Positions 14,372 to 23,535 are shown, numbered from the stretch's first letter. The stretch: 37,103 bases of DNA from DAXETY01 sp051155755 (GCA_051155755.1 DAXETY010000105.1:1-37103), one strand, 5' to 3'. Made by a program: numbers and translations. Notes: generated by a model not told the origin, from the letters alone.

Positions 14372-16579
14372 GTGGACGACCTTACGAACCTCCCATCTTT
14401 GTTGCCTTATCTGCAGTCCGAACAGGCGGGATTTCATCTGGAATTATCCCGGATGGACGCGCGCGGAGATTCGGATTTGCGGCCGTCCCCGTTTCTGCAG
14501 GTGGGAGCCTGCGGGCCGTTTGGCAGAATGACTGCAGGCTGGTTGACAACCGACGCCGAAACGCAGGTCACACCGGTCGTCCTTTTGCAGCAGGCCGATC
14601 GTTACGACGGTGTCTTCGACGATCTGTGGCCGACCCGCAATCCCGAGGTGGAACGCCTCTGGCAGCAAGCCTTTGAACGTTCGGTGGCCCGCCGTAACGC
14701 AGACCCCCGGAAACCGGCGCCTTTGGTGCTGGCCGGCCAAACCGATGACAAAGGGGGCCTGCGGCCGTTTGCCCCGCTTTTCTACTGTACGCGCAGGGAC
14801 ACTTTCTTTCATCCCCGGTGCCCGCAATGCCGGCGGCCGTTGCAGCTTTGTAAAGATGATGCCTTACTGTCCGCAGCCGGTGTCGAGACCTATACCAGCT
14901 CATTGCGGCGCTACCTGTACTGCCCCGACTGCTCCCGCAACCCGGAAATTTGTGCATTTTATGCGCTGGAACGGCAACCCCGGGACCCGCCCGTGGTCGG
15001 CGACTTTTCAACCCTCATCGAAAACGGCCGTTTTGGGGGCGCAGACAATGCTTCCAAATCGTCTTTGCCATGCCCGGGCTGTGAAGAACCGGCCGAATGT
15101 GAAAATGATGCTCGTTGCCGGCCGTACGACTGTGTCGTGCCGTTTTCTTTCTACCCCTTTTACTTGATGATTTTCGAAGGCGATTTCCGCAAAGGCCGGT
15201 CTTTTATGCAGTTGCTTGCCGGGAAACCGGACGCCGCCGGCATTCCTGATCCGTCTCGACCACATCGCGGCCATCGGTCTTTATCCGTTGAGACGCCCCG
15301 GTATTTTTTCCCGACCGGCAGCCGTGGACGCTTTCTGGAGATTCTCTATCTGAAACTGGCGTTTTTGGCCGATTTGACAAACGCCATCCTGCCCGAAGGA
15401 CAAACCTACTATCGGTTTCCGCTTTCTATGGAACAGGTATGGGTACGCCTGCCGAGCGCCGGCGGCCGCCTGCCGTTCTTCTGGGACTTTCAAACCCAGT
15501 CGGTGGACCTGGGGCTGACCGCCGAAGACGGCACTGCGGGACCCTATCCGCCGGCCTACGGATATTATTTTCTGGGAGACTTCTGGTTTTACGCGCTGCT
15601 GGTCAACGCCGGGCAGGATGCCGATACCGTTCGCGATGCGTTGCAGCAATGCCGCAGTGAAATGGCCGACGGCACGCCGCTTTCGCGGGTGATCGAGCGC
15701 CAACCCGTCGGCCCGGTGTTCGCCCCCGCAAATCTGTTCTGGAACCCCACCGAGCCCCCGGCCGACCAGGCTGTGATCCAACTCTGGCGGCAGAGTCTGG
15801 ATCTGGGCGCCGCGCTCTGGATGGCCGGAGTTCAGCCGCCCGAAGGCGGGCGGCTGCCGGAGTTCCAGGCGAACCTACAAGCTTTGCAGCGTGCGATTCA
15901 TGCGGAGATGTTCGAAGGTCGATTTGCCGCAACGCCGGCTCAAGTTGAGTCCGATGATCAATACATTCGGGTGATTCTGGAAACGATTTTGCAGCAGTGG
16001 TCCCAGGAAATCACCGCCGCGACCGCCCGACCCGGCATGGAACCGGCCGAGCGACCGGAAACGAAACCCGAAGCGCCGACCGGGGCCCCGCAAGACAAAA
16101 CGGCCGCCGACGATATGCCCAAAACGGTGATCCTCCGCCGGGGAGCGGACAAGGCCCCCCAACCGCCGCGCGAGTCCACGGCCTCGAATGACGAGACTTT
16201 GATTTTCAAGCCGGATGAAAGCCGGCTGCGTGAAGCGGATACCGCTGACGACGACGATGACGTGTTCCAACAAACCGTGATCCTGCGAGCCTCGGACCTG
16301 GAGGGGGCGCGTTTTGAAAAGGCCGAGCCGAATCGGATTTCCGAAGAATCGCAGGAATATCTGCCGGAAACCGTTATCCTTTCGCCGGCGATGCAGAAAC
16401 CGGCTTCCGGTCCGAAGCGTCCCGAGGTTCTACCCGGAGTCGATAGCCGGACCCGGGACCCTAAAAATGCAGGCGGCACTGCAGACACCCCACCCGGTGA
16501 TGCCGATCGGTCGGAGGGTGATGATGACGCCGATCTGATGAAAACCGTCATTTTGAAACCGCAAAAACCGAAACGATAA
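14372..16579 (+). CDS. Unrecognised Cys-rich protein with TVIL-repeat tail at the head of the T6SS cluster
   Basis: About 735 aa from GTG 14372, chosen because AGGTGA at 14361-14366 resembles the anti-SD complement 5 nt upstream; the frame is open to 14309. I do not recognise the family. The N-terminal ~500 residues look globular. Three CPxC clusters sit at Cys150/153 (CPQC), Cys184/187 (CPDC) and Cys234/237 (CPGC), each with further Cys nearby, suggesting zinc ribbons. A hydrophobic aromatic region follows (PFSFYPFYLMIF; LPFFWDFQTQSVDLG). The tail from about 545 is Pro/Asp/Glu/Lys-rich and probably disordered, with five TVIL-like motifs. There is no signal peptide. It is the first gene of the T6SS cluster, 3 nt before the TagH-like gene, so it probably acts in T6SS assembly or control (inference). 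Confidence 0.72.
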   Translation: MDDLTNLPSLLPYLQSEQAGFHLELSRMDARGDSDLRPSPFLQVGACGPFGRMTAGWLTTDAETQVTPVVLLQQADRYDGVFDDLWPTRNPEVERLWQQAFERSVARRNADPRKPAPLVLAGQTDDKGGLRPFAPLFYCTRRDTFFHPRCPQCRRPLQLCKDDALLSAAGVETYTSSLRRYLYCPDCSRNPEICAFYALERQPRDPPVVGDFSTLIENGRFGGADNASKSSLPCPGCEEPAECENDARCRPYDCVVPFSFYPFYLMIFEGDFRKGRSFMQLLAGKPDAAGIPDPSRPHRGHRSLSVETPRYFFPTGSRGRFLEILYLKLAFLADLTNAILPEGQTYYRFPLSMEQVWVRLPSAGGRLPFFWDFQTQSVDLGLTAEDGTAGPYPPAYGYYFLGDFWFYALLVNAGQDADTVRDALQQCRSEMADGTPLSRVIERQPVGPVFAPANLFWNPTEPPADQAVIQLWRQSLDLGAALWMAGVQPPEGGRLPEFQANLQALQRAIHAEMFEGRFAATPAQVESDDQYIRVILETILQQWSQEITAATARPGMEPAERPETKPEAPTGAPQDKTAADDMPKTVILRRGADKAPQPPRESTASNDETLIFKPDESRLREADTADDDDDVFQQTVILRASDLEGARFEKAEPNRISEESQEYLPETVILSPAMQKPASGPKRPEVLPGVDSRTRDPKNAGGTADTPPGDADRSEGDDDADLMKTVILKPQKPKR
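16124..16555 (+). repeat. Five-copy T-V-I-L peptide motif in the tail of the upstream T6SS protein
   Basis: The encoded motifs are PKTVILRRG (Thr585), DETLIFKPD (Thr609), QQTVILRAS (Thr635), PETVILSPA (Thr667) and MKTVILKPQ (Thr725, ten residues from the C-terminus). They are separated by 24, 26, 32 and 58 residues of low-complexity, charged, Pro-rich sequence. The constant part is Thr, two hydrophobic residues, then Leu or Phe at +3, often followed by a basic residue. The DNA between copies is not repetitive, so selection appears to act on the peptide. Confidence 0.8.
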
Positions 16580-16582
16580 CCC

Positions 16583-17311
16583 ATGGTGCCAGCGATGAGA
16601 CCCCGGCAGATCGCCGAAGAAATCCGCACCTTGTATGCCAAAGAACCCGGACGTGCGCCCGAATTGATCCGGAGCTACCTGGAAAAGACCTTGCCGGGAA
16701 ACTCCCGGCAAGAACAGATTGACGCCCTTCAAGGGGTGCTGGCCGAATTCGGCGGTTTGCCGGCCGGTGTAAAGCCTGCCGGCAGCCACGCGGAGCCGGT
16801 GCTGGCCCGGTTGTTTTCCCTGGTTCTCGGCGGGCGCGTATCTGAAACGGAACTGGCCTCCGAGGAAGTATTGGAACGGCTGGCGGGTTCTTTGAACGAG
16901 CTTTTCGACACGCTCAATCGACTGATTGCCACGATCGATGCAACCCTGGGCGGCGGCGCCGCGCAGAATGAAACCATCCGTCACGTGATCGGGGATCAAC
17001 TGGAGGGAGAATCGGCGTCCATGTCACTGGAACGCCATCTGGGGCGAATCGGAGATGCATTTTTCCGCAGCCATGAGGCGTTTCAGTCAGCGATGCGAAA
17101 GATCGTCGGGGATATCCTGGATGAACTGGATCCGCAGCGCATCCATGAGGCGCAGGAAGGCGGCATGAAGTTCGGCCCGCTGAAAAAAGCCGAAAGTTTC
17201 GATGTCTATCGAAACAAGTATGACCGCTGCCGAAGCTGGTACGAAAGCGATCGTTTCACGACCGATCTGCTGCGGGAATTTGAAAAGAGGTGTCAAAAAA
17301 AACCGCCGTAG
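16583..17311 (+). CDS. TagH C-terminal-domain-like protein lacking an FHA domain
   Basis: 242 aa from ATG 16583, with another in-frame ATG at 16595; neither has a good ribosome site. It begins 3 nt after the previous stop. The C-terminal ~110 residues (SHEAFQSAMRKIVGDILDEL; FGPLKKAESFDVYRNKYDR; LLREFEKRC) resemble the C-terminal domain of T6SS TagH/ImpI proteins, in which a helix ending in L-x-x-LDP is followed by W/Y...Y...Y and a final EF helix. Canonical TagH has an N-terminal FHA domain that reads phosphothreonine; here the first ~130 residues are helical with an Ala/Gly/Leu-rich centre and no FHA motifs. There is no signal peptide. It probably acts in the cytoplasmic T6SS assembly or regulatory complex. 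The similarity is judged by eye and is moderate. Confidence 0.5.
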   Translation: MVPAMRPRQIAEEIRTLYAKEPGRAPELIRSYLEKTLPGNSRQEQIDALQGVLAEFGGLPAGVKPAGSHAEPVLARLFSLVLGGRVSETELASEEVLERLAGSLNELFDTLNRLIATIDATLGGGAAQNETIRHVIGDQLEGESASMSLERHLGRIGDAFFRSHEAFQSAMRKIVGDILDELDPQRIHEAQEGGMKFGPLKKAESFDVYRNKYDRCRSWYESDRFTTDLLREFEKRCQKKPP

Positions 17312-17397
17312 CCGGCTGCATGGCATCCGATGACACCTGCGAATACGTCCACTGAATATTGCCGGCACCATTAAATGTAAGGATAAGGAGGACCCCG

Positions 17398-17937
17398 GTG
17401 AAAAAATCGACAGGATTGCTGACGCTGGTGGCGCTGTTGTTTTTACTGTCGGCCTGCGGAGGAAAAGGCGGCGCCGGTCCCGAGCCGGATTGGGGCTTTG
17501 CAAACGAAGGGATCCGGCTGCTTTTGAAATCGGATGCAAATTTGAACTCTTTCAACGGAATGCCTCACACGCTGCACATCTGCATTTACCAGCTCGAGGA
17601 TCCCAACGCCTTCAACCAGCTCTCCGGAGACGAAGCCGGGCTGACGATCCTGCTGGGGTGCAGCACCTTCGATCCCAGCGTTACCGGGTTCAAATCCGTT
17701 ACCGTGCAGCCCGGCCAGCAGTTGACCGTTACTTTGGATCGGGCCGAAGGAACCCGTTATGTCGGCCTCGCCGCGGGCTATTACACCCTGGAAAGAGACC
17801 GTATCATTCGGCTGGAGAAAATTCCGGTCTCAATCAAACGCACTTTTACACTCAAAAAATACGCCGTCGCCGAGCCGTTGGACCTCAAAGTGATGCTCGG
17901 TGCGCAACAGATCGAGACGGTCGAGGCCAATCCATGA
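17398..17937 (+). CDS. tssJ: T6SS outer-membrane lipoprotein TssJ
   Basis: 179 aa from GTG 17398, which has a near-ideal AAGGAGG 6 nt upstream; the frame continues to 17359 without a signal. The N-terminus is a lipoprotein signal peptide: KK, a hydrophobic run, then the lipobox LSAC with Cys near residue 20. Gly at +2 suits outer-membrane sorting. The mature part fits the TssJ/VasD/SciN beta-sandwich, including LNxxxGMPHTLHICIYQL, FNQL and a strand with VQPGQQLTVTLDRAEGTRYVG-type residues. TssJ anchors the T6SS membrane complex to the outer membrane by binding the periplasmic end of TssM. Its stop overlaps the tssK start (ATGA at 17934). Confidence 0.93.
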   Translation: MKKSTGLLTLVALLFLLSACGGKGGAGPEPDWGFANEGIRLLLKSDANLNSFNGMPHTLHICIYQLEDPNAFNQLSGDEAGLTILLGCSTFDPSVTGFKSVTVQPGQQLTVTLDRAEGTRYVGLAAGYYTLERDRIIRLEKIPVSIKRTFTLKKYAVAEPLDLKVMLGAQQIETVEANP

Positions 17938-19325
17938 AAACCAGAAAGCCGCTATTCTGGCATCAGGGCTTGCTGCTGCAGCCGCATCATTTTCAACAGA
18001 CCGACGCCGTCACGCAGGCCTTGTTGATTCCCTATCAAAAATTCATTCAGCCGCACCTGTGGGGTTTGGGGAATATTGAGGTGCAGTCTTCGGCTCTGAA
18101 CAACCATGTGTTGAACATCGAAAGCGGAGAGTGTTTGTTTCCGGACCTCACCCATGTGCAGCTGCCCGGCAACGCACTGGTGGAAAGCCGGTCTTTTGAA
18201 AACAGCTGGCCCGAAGGCGACAAGCCGCTTTCGGTTTACCTGGGATTGCGTCGCTGGAACCCTGCCGGCCAGAACGTTACGGTGGTGCCGTCTCTGAGGG
18301 ATTGCAGCGGTGTGCACACCCGGTTTGTGACCCTGGAGGACGGGGAAGAAACCGCCGATCTGCATCAGGAAGGACCGACGGCCACGTTGCGCCACATGCA
18401 GTACCTGCTGCGGGTGTTCTGGGAAGACGAAATCGAAAAATTAGGCGACTATGTCCTGATGCCGCTGGTGCGTCTGGAGCGTTCCGGAGAGGAAATCCGA
18501 TTATCGAAAACGTTTATACCGCCGAGCCTGACCATCGATGCTTCCGAAGTGCTGATGCGCATCGTGCGGGAAATCCGCGATCAGATTGCCTCCCGCGGCA
18601 GTCAGTTGGAAGAATACAAGCGCGAACGCGGCATCCACAGCGCCGAGTTCGGCTCCCGGGACATGGTCTACCTGCTGGCATTGCGATCGCTGAACCGTTA
18701 CGCATCGCTGCTGTTCCAATACACGAATACCGGCGGCGTGCATCCCTGGAATGTGTACGGGTTGTTTCGGCAGCTGATCGGCGAATTGTCCACGTTTTCC
18801 GAAGGCGTCAATGCCATGGGCGAGGCCGAGGACCCGCGGGATTCGCTGCTCGAATATGATCACCGCAGGCTCTGGCAGTGCTTTTCCCGCGCCCAGGCGC
18901 TGGTCAGCCGTCTGCTGGACGACATCACCGCCGGTCCGGAATATATGATCGAACTGGTTTTTGACGGCACGTATTTTGCCGCCGAATTGAAACCGGCCAT
19001 GTTCGAAGGACAAAACCGTTTCTACCTGGTCTGCGAAACCGATCAGGAGCCCCAGGAAGTCTTTGAAGCCCTGGAGACCATCGCTAAACTCGGAACCCGG
19101 GAGACGCTGCCGATTTTGATCGCCCGGGCACTGCCCGGCATCAAGCTCAAACACCTGCCGCTGCCACCCCAGGAACTGCCCCGCCGTTCCAGAGCCGTTT
19201 ACTTTCAGGTCGATCACTACGGCGATGCCTGGGCCGCGGTTCAGAAAGCCCATAATCTGGCGCTTTACTGGGATGCGGCGCCCGAAGATCTGAGGGTGGA
19301 ACTGATGATCGTCGGAAGGAGCTGA
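17934..19325 (+). CDS. tssK: T6SS baseplate protein TssK
   Basis: 463 aa, a normal TssK length, starting at ATG 17934 in the ATGA overlap with tssJ. The N-terminus has the family hallmark WHQGLLLQPHHFQQTDA. Other conserved blocks are HPWNVYGLFRQLIGELSTF and the C-terminal LPRRSRAVYFQVDH and NLALYWDA segments. TssK is a cytoplasmic trimer that joins the TssE-F-G baseplate to the membrane complex through TssL and TssM. The frame remains open far upstream inside tssJ, but that part is not TssK-like. AAGGAG near its end serves as the ribosome site for tssL, 6 nt downstream. Confidence 0.94.
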   Translation: MKTRKPLFWHQGLLLQPHHFQQTDAVTQALLIPYQKFIQPHLWGLGNIEVQSSALNNHVLNIESGECLFPDLTHVQLPGNALVESRSFENSWPEGDKPLSVYLGLRRWNPAGQNVTVVPSLRDCSGVHTRFVTLEDGEETADLHQEGPTATLRHMQYLLRVFWEDEIEKLGDYVLMPLVRLERSGEEIRLSKTFIPPSLTIDASEVLMRIVREIRDQIASRGSQLEEYKRERGIHSAEFGSRDMVYLLALRSLNRYASLLFQYTNTGGVHPWNVYGLFRQLIGELSTFSEGVNAMGEAEDPRDSLLEYDHRRLWQCFSRAQALVSRLLDDITAGPEYMIELVFDGTYFAAELKPAMFEGQNRFYLVCETDQEPQEVFEALETIAKLGTRETLPILIARALPGIKLKHLPLPPQELPRRSRAVYFQVDHYGDAWAAVQKAHNLALYWDAAPEDLRVELMIVGRS

Positions 19326-19331
19326 AAAACC

Positions 19332-20003
19332 ATGCGTCTGTCCGATTGTTTTATCGAACTGATTGCCTACGTGGCGTATTTCACCGTGACGGTCGAAAAA
19401 AGCCAGCCGGCCTATGAGCGCGTGCGGGCCGACGTCGAGCGACTGCTCGCGGAGATCAAAAACCGCTGCGATCCCTCGCAGGTGCCGGCCGACGAGCTCG
19501 AAGCCGGACTTTTCGCAGTGGCGGCCTGGGTGGATGAAACCATCCTCAACAGCCGGTGGGAACACAAAAGCCGGTGGCAGCGTGAACTGCTCCAGCGGCA
19601 GCTGTTCAACACCACCGAAGCCGGCGAACAGTTTTTCGAACGGCTCAATGCCGTCGGGCCTCATCAGCGAGACCTGCGGGAGGTTTACTATCTGTGTCTG
19701 GCAATGGGGTTCAAGGGGCGCTATTGCAACCCGGGCGACGAAGTGCTGATCGAGCAGCTGAAGACCTCGAATTTGAAACTGCTGACCGGAAGTTCGATGG
19801 GGCTGCCGTCCCTCGAGCGCGGGGAGCTGTTTCCGGAGGCCTACCCGGTGGATGCTTCACAGGTTGCGGCCGAACATCGCGGCGGCGGACGGTTTTCCAA
19901 ATTCATGCTGCTGGGGCTGGCCTTTCCGATTCTTTTGTTTGCCGGTTTGTACCTGGTCTACAACTTCATATTGAACAGTGTCGGCGAGAGCCTGCTGAGT
20001 TGA
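19332..20003 (+). CDS. tssL: T6SS inner-membrane protein TssL (DotU/IcmH family), short form
   Basis: 223 aa. The cytoplasmic DotU domain covers about residues 1-185: FIELIAYVAYFTVTVEK, then FAVAAWVDETILNSRW and WQRELLQRQLFNTTEAGEQFFERL, and YYLCLAMGFKGRY. It ends with one C-terminal transmembrane helix at about 193-213 (FMLLGLAFPILLFAGLYLVYNF), the tail-anchored plan of TssL. There is no OmpA-like peptidoglycan-binding extension, so cell-wall anchoring must come from another protein or be absent. TssL binds TssM in the inner membrane and TssK in the cytoplasm. AAGGAG lies about 10 nt before the ATG. Confidence 0.94.
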   Translation: MRLSDCFIELIAYVAYFTVTVEKSQPAYERVRADVERLLAEIKNRCDPSQVPADELEAGLFAVAAWVDETILNSRWEHKSRWQRELLQRQLFNTTEAGEQFFERLNAVGPHQRDLREVYYLCLAMGFKGRYCNPGDEVLIEQLKTSNLKLLTGSSMGLPSLERGELFPEAYPVDASQVAAEHRGGGRFSKFMLLGLAFPILLFAGLYLVYNFILNSVGESLLS

Positions 20004-20013
20004 GGACGGGCTG

Positions 20014-23000
20014 ATGAAACAAATTCTGCTCAAGCTTCTGAAACTCATCCTGATCGTAACTGCAGTGGTGCTGGGTCTGCTGATCGTTTTCGGCCTGGCG
20101 CTGATGGCCGGCTGGCCCTGGTGGGTGGGTTTCTTTCTGCTGGTAGGAATCGGCGGTATGTTGATCGCCGTGCTCTTTGCCAGAAAACTCTGGTTGAAGC
20201 GGCGGGAGCAGCATTTCGTCAACCAGGTGATCGAGCAGGACGATCAGTTCCTGTCCCAGATGGGCAGCAAGGACAAAGAGGTCCACCAGGAACTGCAGCA
20301 ACGCTGGAAAGAGGCCGTCCAGGCGCTGAAACAGTCGCATCTGAAAAAACAGGGCAATCCCCTTTACGTGCTACCCTGGTACATGATCATCGGTGAAAGC
20401 GGCTCCGGGAAAACCACCGCGATTCAAAGTGCGCGGTTGTCGTCGCCCTTTGCCGAAATCAAACGCATTTCCGGTATTTCCGGCACCCGCAACTGTGACT
20501 GGTGGTTTTTCGAACAGGCCATCCTCATCGATACGGCCGGCCGGTATGCGATTCCCATCGACGAGGGCCGTGACAAGGACGAATGGCAACGGTTTCTGGC
20601 TCTGTTGACCAAGTATCGGCGCAAGGAACCCCTCAATGGCCTGGTGGTGACGGTCGCCGCCGACAAGCTGGCCGAATCCGGAACCGAGGCACTGGAAGAT
20701 GACGGCAAAAACATCCGACGGCGCATCGACGAGCTGATGCGGGTGCTGGGGGCCAAGTTTCCGGTGTATCTGCTGGTGACCAAGTGTGACCTGGTGCAGG
20801 GGATGAACGCGTTTTGTAATTTTCTACCGGAATCGAGTCTCAATCAGGCCATGGGCCACGTGAACCACGAGCAGTCCGCTGATGCCGACGCGTTTCTCAA
20901 GCGAGCCCTGCACACGGTGGCCGAACGCCTGCGCAATCTGCGTCTGTTGCTGTTTCAAAAATCATCCGGTCAGACCGGTGCCGGCAATGCCTCCCTGGAA
21001 GCCGATCCCGGTTTGTTGCTCTTTCCGGAAGAATTCGAACGGATTCAACCCGGTCTGGCGGCATTTGTCCGCAGTGCGTTCGAAGAAAACCCCTACCAGG
21101 AGACCCCCATGTTCCGGGGGGTTTTCTTCAGCAGCGGCCGCCAGGAGGGCGCGCCGTATTCGCATTTTCTGCAGGCGCTGGGGTTGATCGGACAGCGCGA
21201 TGTACTGCCGGGCACCAGCAAAGGGTTGTTTCTGCACGACTTTTTTTCCAAAATCCTGCCGCGGGACCGGGAGTTGTTTGCCCCGACCCAGCGGGCGATG
21301 ACCTGGAGCCGCTTGACCCGCAACCTGGGCCTGACGGCCTGGGTGGCGCTTGGTGTGGCGGTGTGCGGGTTGTTGAGCTATGCCTTCGTCAAGAACCTGT
21401 GGACGCTGCGGGACATCTCCAGGGAGTTCTCGTCGCCGCCGGTGATGCAGGGCGAACTGCTCACCGACCTGACCATCCTGGAACGCTACCGCCAGGCCAT
21501 CGAAAGCGTCAGCCGCAAAAATGAACACTGGTGGGTACCGCGTTTCGGTCTCGACCAGAGCCGCGAGGTGGAAATACGTCTGAAGGCCGATTTTTGCGAC
21601 CGCTTCGGTGAATACCTGATCAAGGACCTGGATCGCCGCATCGCCGGGGCTGTGGCGGCCTTCGACGGCAACACGCCGGACGAACTGATGAGCATTTATG
21701 TACCCCACCTCGTGCGCCGGGCCAACCTGCTGGCGGAGCGGCTCCGCGGGAGCGATTTGGAGGCGCTGCGCCGCATGCCTCAACCCACTTTCGAGGTGGC
21801 CGCCCCGATTCTGCAGCGGGTCAACGTGCCGGCGGAGGTGGAGGACCGATTCGAGTCCCTGTATCTGTTCTACCTGATCTGGCAGCCGGAAGATACGGAG
21901 TTGAACCGGGAACTGAACAACCTGCAAACCTGGCTGGGGCACCTGTTCAAGCAGGAGGCCATCGATCTGAAATGGCTGACGGCCTGGGCCAACCGCACCA
22001 TGTCGCAGCAGGCCGTCGATTTGACGGATTTCTGGGGCGGTGGCGAACCGCCGCCGGAGTCCGTAAGCGTTCCGGCGGCCTTCAGCCTGGATGGACGCCG
22101 GCAGATCGACGCCATGCTGGTCGAACTGGAGACCAGCCTGCAGGAATCGCTGATCCTGGCTCCCAAGAAAGAGGCTTTTGCCCGCTGGTACCGCAAGCAG
22201 TATCTGGATGCCTGGGAGCGCTTTGCCGGCGGGTTTGGACAGGGAACCGCGCTTTTGGAGGACCGGGAAGCATATCGCCGCATGGCCGGCCGGATGCCCA
22301 CCGATCAGGGCCCCTATTTCCAGTTCCTCGAGCGAATGTCGGATGAAATTCAGCCGATGGTCGAATCCGGCGATCCCAAAGAACTGCCGGGATGGGTCGC
22401 TTTTCTTTCCGGTCTGCAGAATGCCCGTGCTCAGGCTGCCGGAGAAGCCGCCGCAGAGAAATCCGGCATCCTGGCCAAAACCACCCAAAAAGGCAAACAG
22501 CTGATCGGCAAGCTGGAACAGAAGACCGGTATGAAAGACCCGGGCCAGGGCCTGCTGCTGGAACTCGAAGCCGGCAAAGCCTTTCACGAATACCGTTCGG
22601 CACTGGCGCGCATGGTTCCGAACACCGTCACGCAGCAGGCCTCGTTTGCCGCGGCCACCGATATTTTTCAGCAGAATCCGGCCACCGGTCAGTCGGACTA
22701 TTTCAAGGCCCGTAGCGCGCTGAACCGGTTGCAGGCCGCTTTGCCGTCCCAGGGTTCCGAGCCGAAGTTAATTGCCGATCTGTTGGCGGGCCCCCTGGAA
22801 TTTGTGGCCGGCTTCATGTGCCGGGAGACGGCCTGTGAACTGCAGCAACTCTGGGAGCGGGAGGTGCTGGTGGAAATCCAGGGGGTCTCCGATCAGCTGA
22901 GCCTGAATCAGTTTCTTTTCGGAGAAGATGGGTACGCGGTTCGGTTCGTGAGGGGGCCGGCCGACCCGTTCGTCAATCGGAGCCTGAGCAAAGGCTATTA

Positions 23001-23535
23001 CGCCAAGAACGTCTCCGGGCTGATGGTGCCGTTCGAAAAGGCCTTTCTGTCCTTTATGAGCCGGGGGGCGCGCACGGCCAAACCGATGCAATCCAGCTAC
23101 GCGGTGACGTTGGTGGGACGTCCGACCAACGCCAACCCGGAAGCCCGGATCCAGCCGCATGCCACCCGGTTGACACTGCAGTGTGCCGAAAAGACCCAGG
23201 AAATCATCAATCGCAACTACCCGGTGCGGCAGACCTTCCGATGGTCGCCCCAGAACTGCGGCGACGTCGAGTTTCAGATCGAAATCGGCAACATGGTGCT
23301 GACGCGCAGCTACCGCGGATACCAGGCATTTGCCCGGTTTCTGCAGGATTTTTCCCAGGGGCAGAAAACATTTCGGCCGGCTGACTTTCCGGCCGACCAG
23401 GCGGCCCTGGAGCGGCTCGGGGTCGCGTTCATTCAAGTTACCTATCAGATTGACGGCCACGAGCCGATTCTAAGCATTCTGAATGCGGCCCCCGGAAGTG
23501 TGCCGTCGAAGATCGCCCAATGTTGGGACAGATAA
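20014..23535 (+). CDS. tssM: T6SS inner-membrane protein TssM (IcmF/VasK)
   Basis: 1173 aa, the usual TssM size. Two transmembrane helices lie near the N-terminus (about residues 9-51). The cytoplasmic NTPase-like domain has an intact Walker A at 127-134 (GESGSGKT) followed by a DTAGRY Walker B/switch motif, so it probably binds nucleotide. Further blocks are YLLVTKCDLVQGM and a third membrane helix at about 440-459 (LTAWVALGVAVCGLLSYAFV). The rest is periplasmic, with the IcmF-related region and a beta-rich C-terminal part ending RFLQDFSQ. It spans the periplasm to contact TssJ. It starts 10 nt after tssL and its end overlaps tagF by 16 nt. Confidence 0.95.
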   Translation: MKQILLKLLKLILIVTAVVLGLLIVFGLALMAGWPWWVGFFLLVGIGGMLIAVLFARKLWLKRREQHFVNQVIEQDDQFLSQMGSKDKEVHQELQQRWKEAVQALKQSHLKKQGNPLYVLPWYMIIGESGSGKTTAIQSARLSSPFAEIKRISGISGTRNCDWWFFEQAILIDTAGRYAIPIDEGRDKDEWQRFLALLTKYRRKEPLNGLVVTVAADKLAESGTEALEDDGKNIRRRIDELMRVLGAKFPVYLLVTKCDLVQGMNAFCNFLPESSLNQAMGHVNHEQSADADAFLKRALHTVAERLRNLRLLLFQKSSGQTGAGNASLEADPGLLLFPEEFERIQPGLAAFVRSAFEENPYQETPMFRGVFFSSGRQEGAPYSHFLQALGLIGQRDVLPGTSKGLFLHDFFSKILPRDRELFAPTQRAMTWSRLTRNLGLTAWVALGVAVCGLLSYAFVKNLWTLRDISREFSSPPVMQGELLTDLTILERYRQAIESVSRKNEHWWVPRFGLDQSREVEIRLKADFCDRFGEYLIKDLDRRIAGAVAAFDGNTPDELMSIYVPHLVRRANLLAERLRGSDLEALRRMPQPTFEVAAPILQRVNVPAEVEDRFESLYLFYLIWQPEDTELNRELNNLQTWLGHLFKQEAIDLKWLTAWANRTMSQQAVDLTDFWGGGEPPPESVSVPAAFSLDGRRQIDAMLVELETSLQESLILAPKKEAFARWYRKQYLDAWERFAGGFGQGTALLEDREAYRRMAGRMPTDQGPYFQFLERMSDEIQPMVESGDPKELPGWVAFLSGLQNARAQAAGEAAAEKSGILAKTTQKGKQLIGKLEQKTGMKDPGQGLLLELEAGKAFHEYRSALARMVPNTVTQQASFAAATDIFQQNPATGQSDYFKARSALNRLQAALPSQGSEPKLIADLLAGPLEFVAGFMCRETACELQQLWEREVLVEIQGVSDQLSLNQFLFGEDGYAVRFVRGPADPFVNRSLSKGYYAKNVSGLMVPFEKAFLSFMSRGARTAKPMQSSYAVTLVGRPTNANPEARIQPHATRLTLQCAEKTQEIINRNYPVRQTFRWSPQNCGDVEFQIEIGNMVLTRSYRGYQAFARFLQDFSQGQKTFRPADFPADQAALERLGVAFIQVTYQIDGHEPILSILNAAPGSVPSKIAQCWDR

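Noticed and set aside
14242..14676. 144-aa frame overlapping the start of the Cys-rich T6SS protein
   Set aside because: Arg/Gly-rich translation with no ribosome site or domain; the other frame has conserved-looking Cys clusters and coupling to the next gene.
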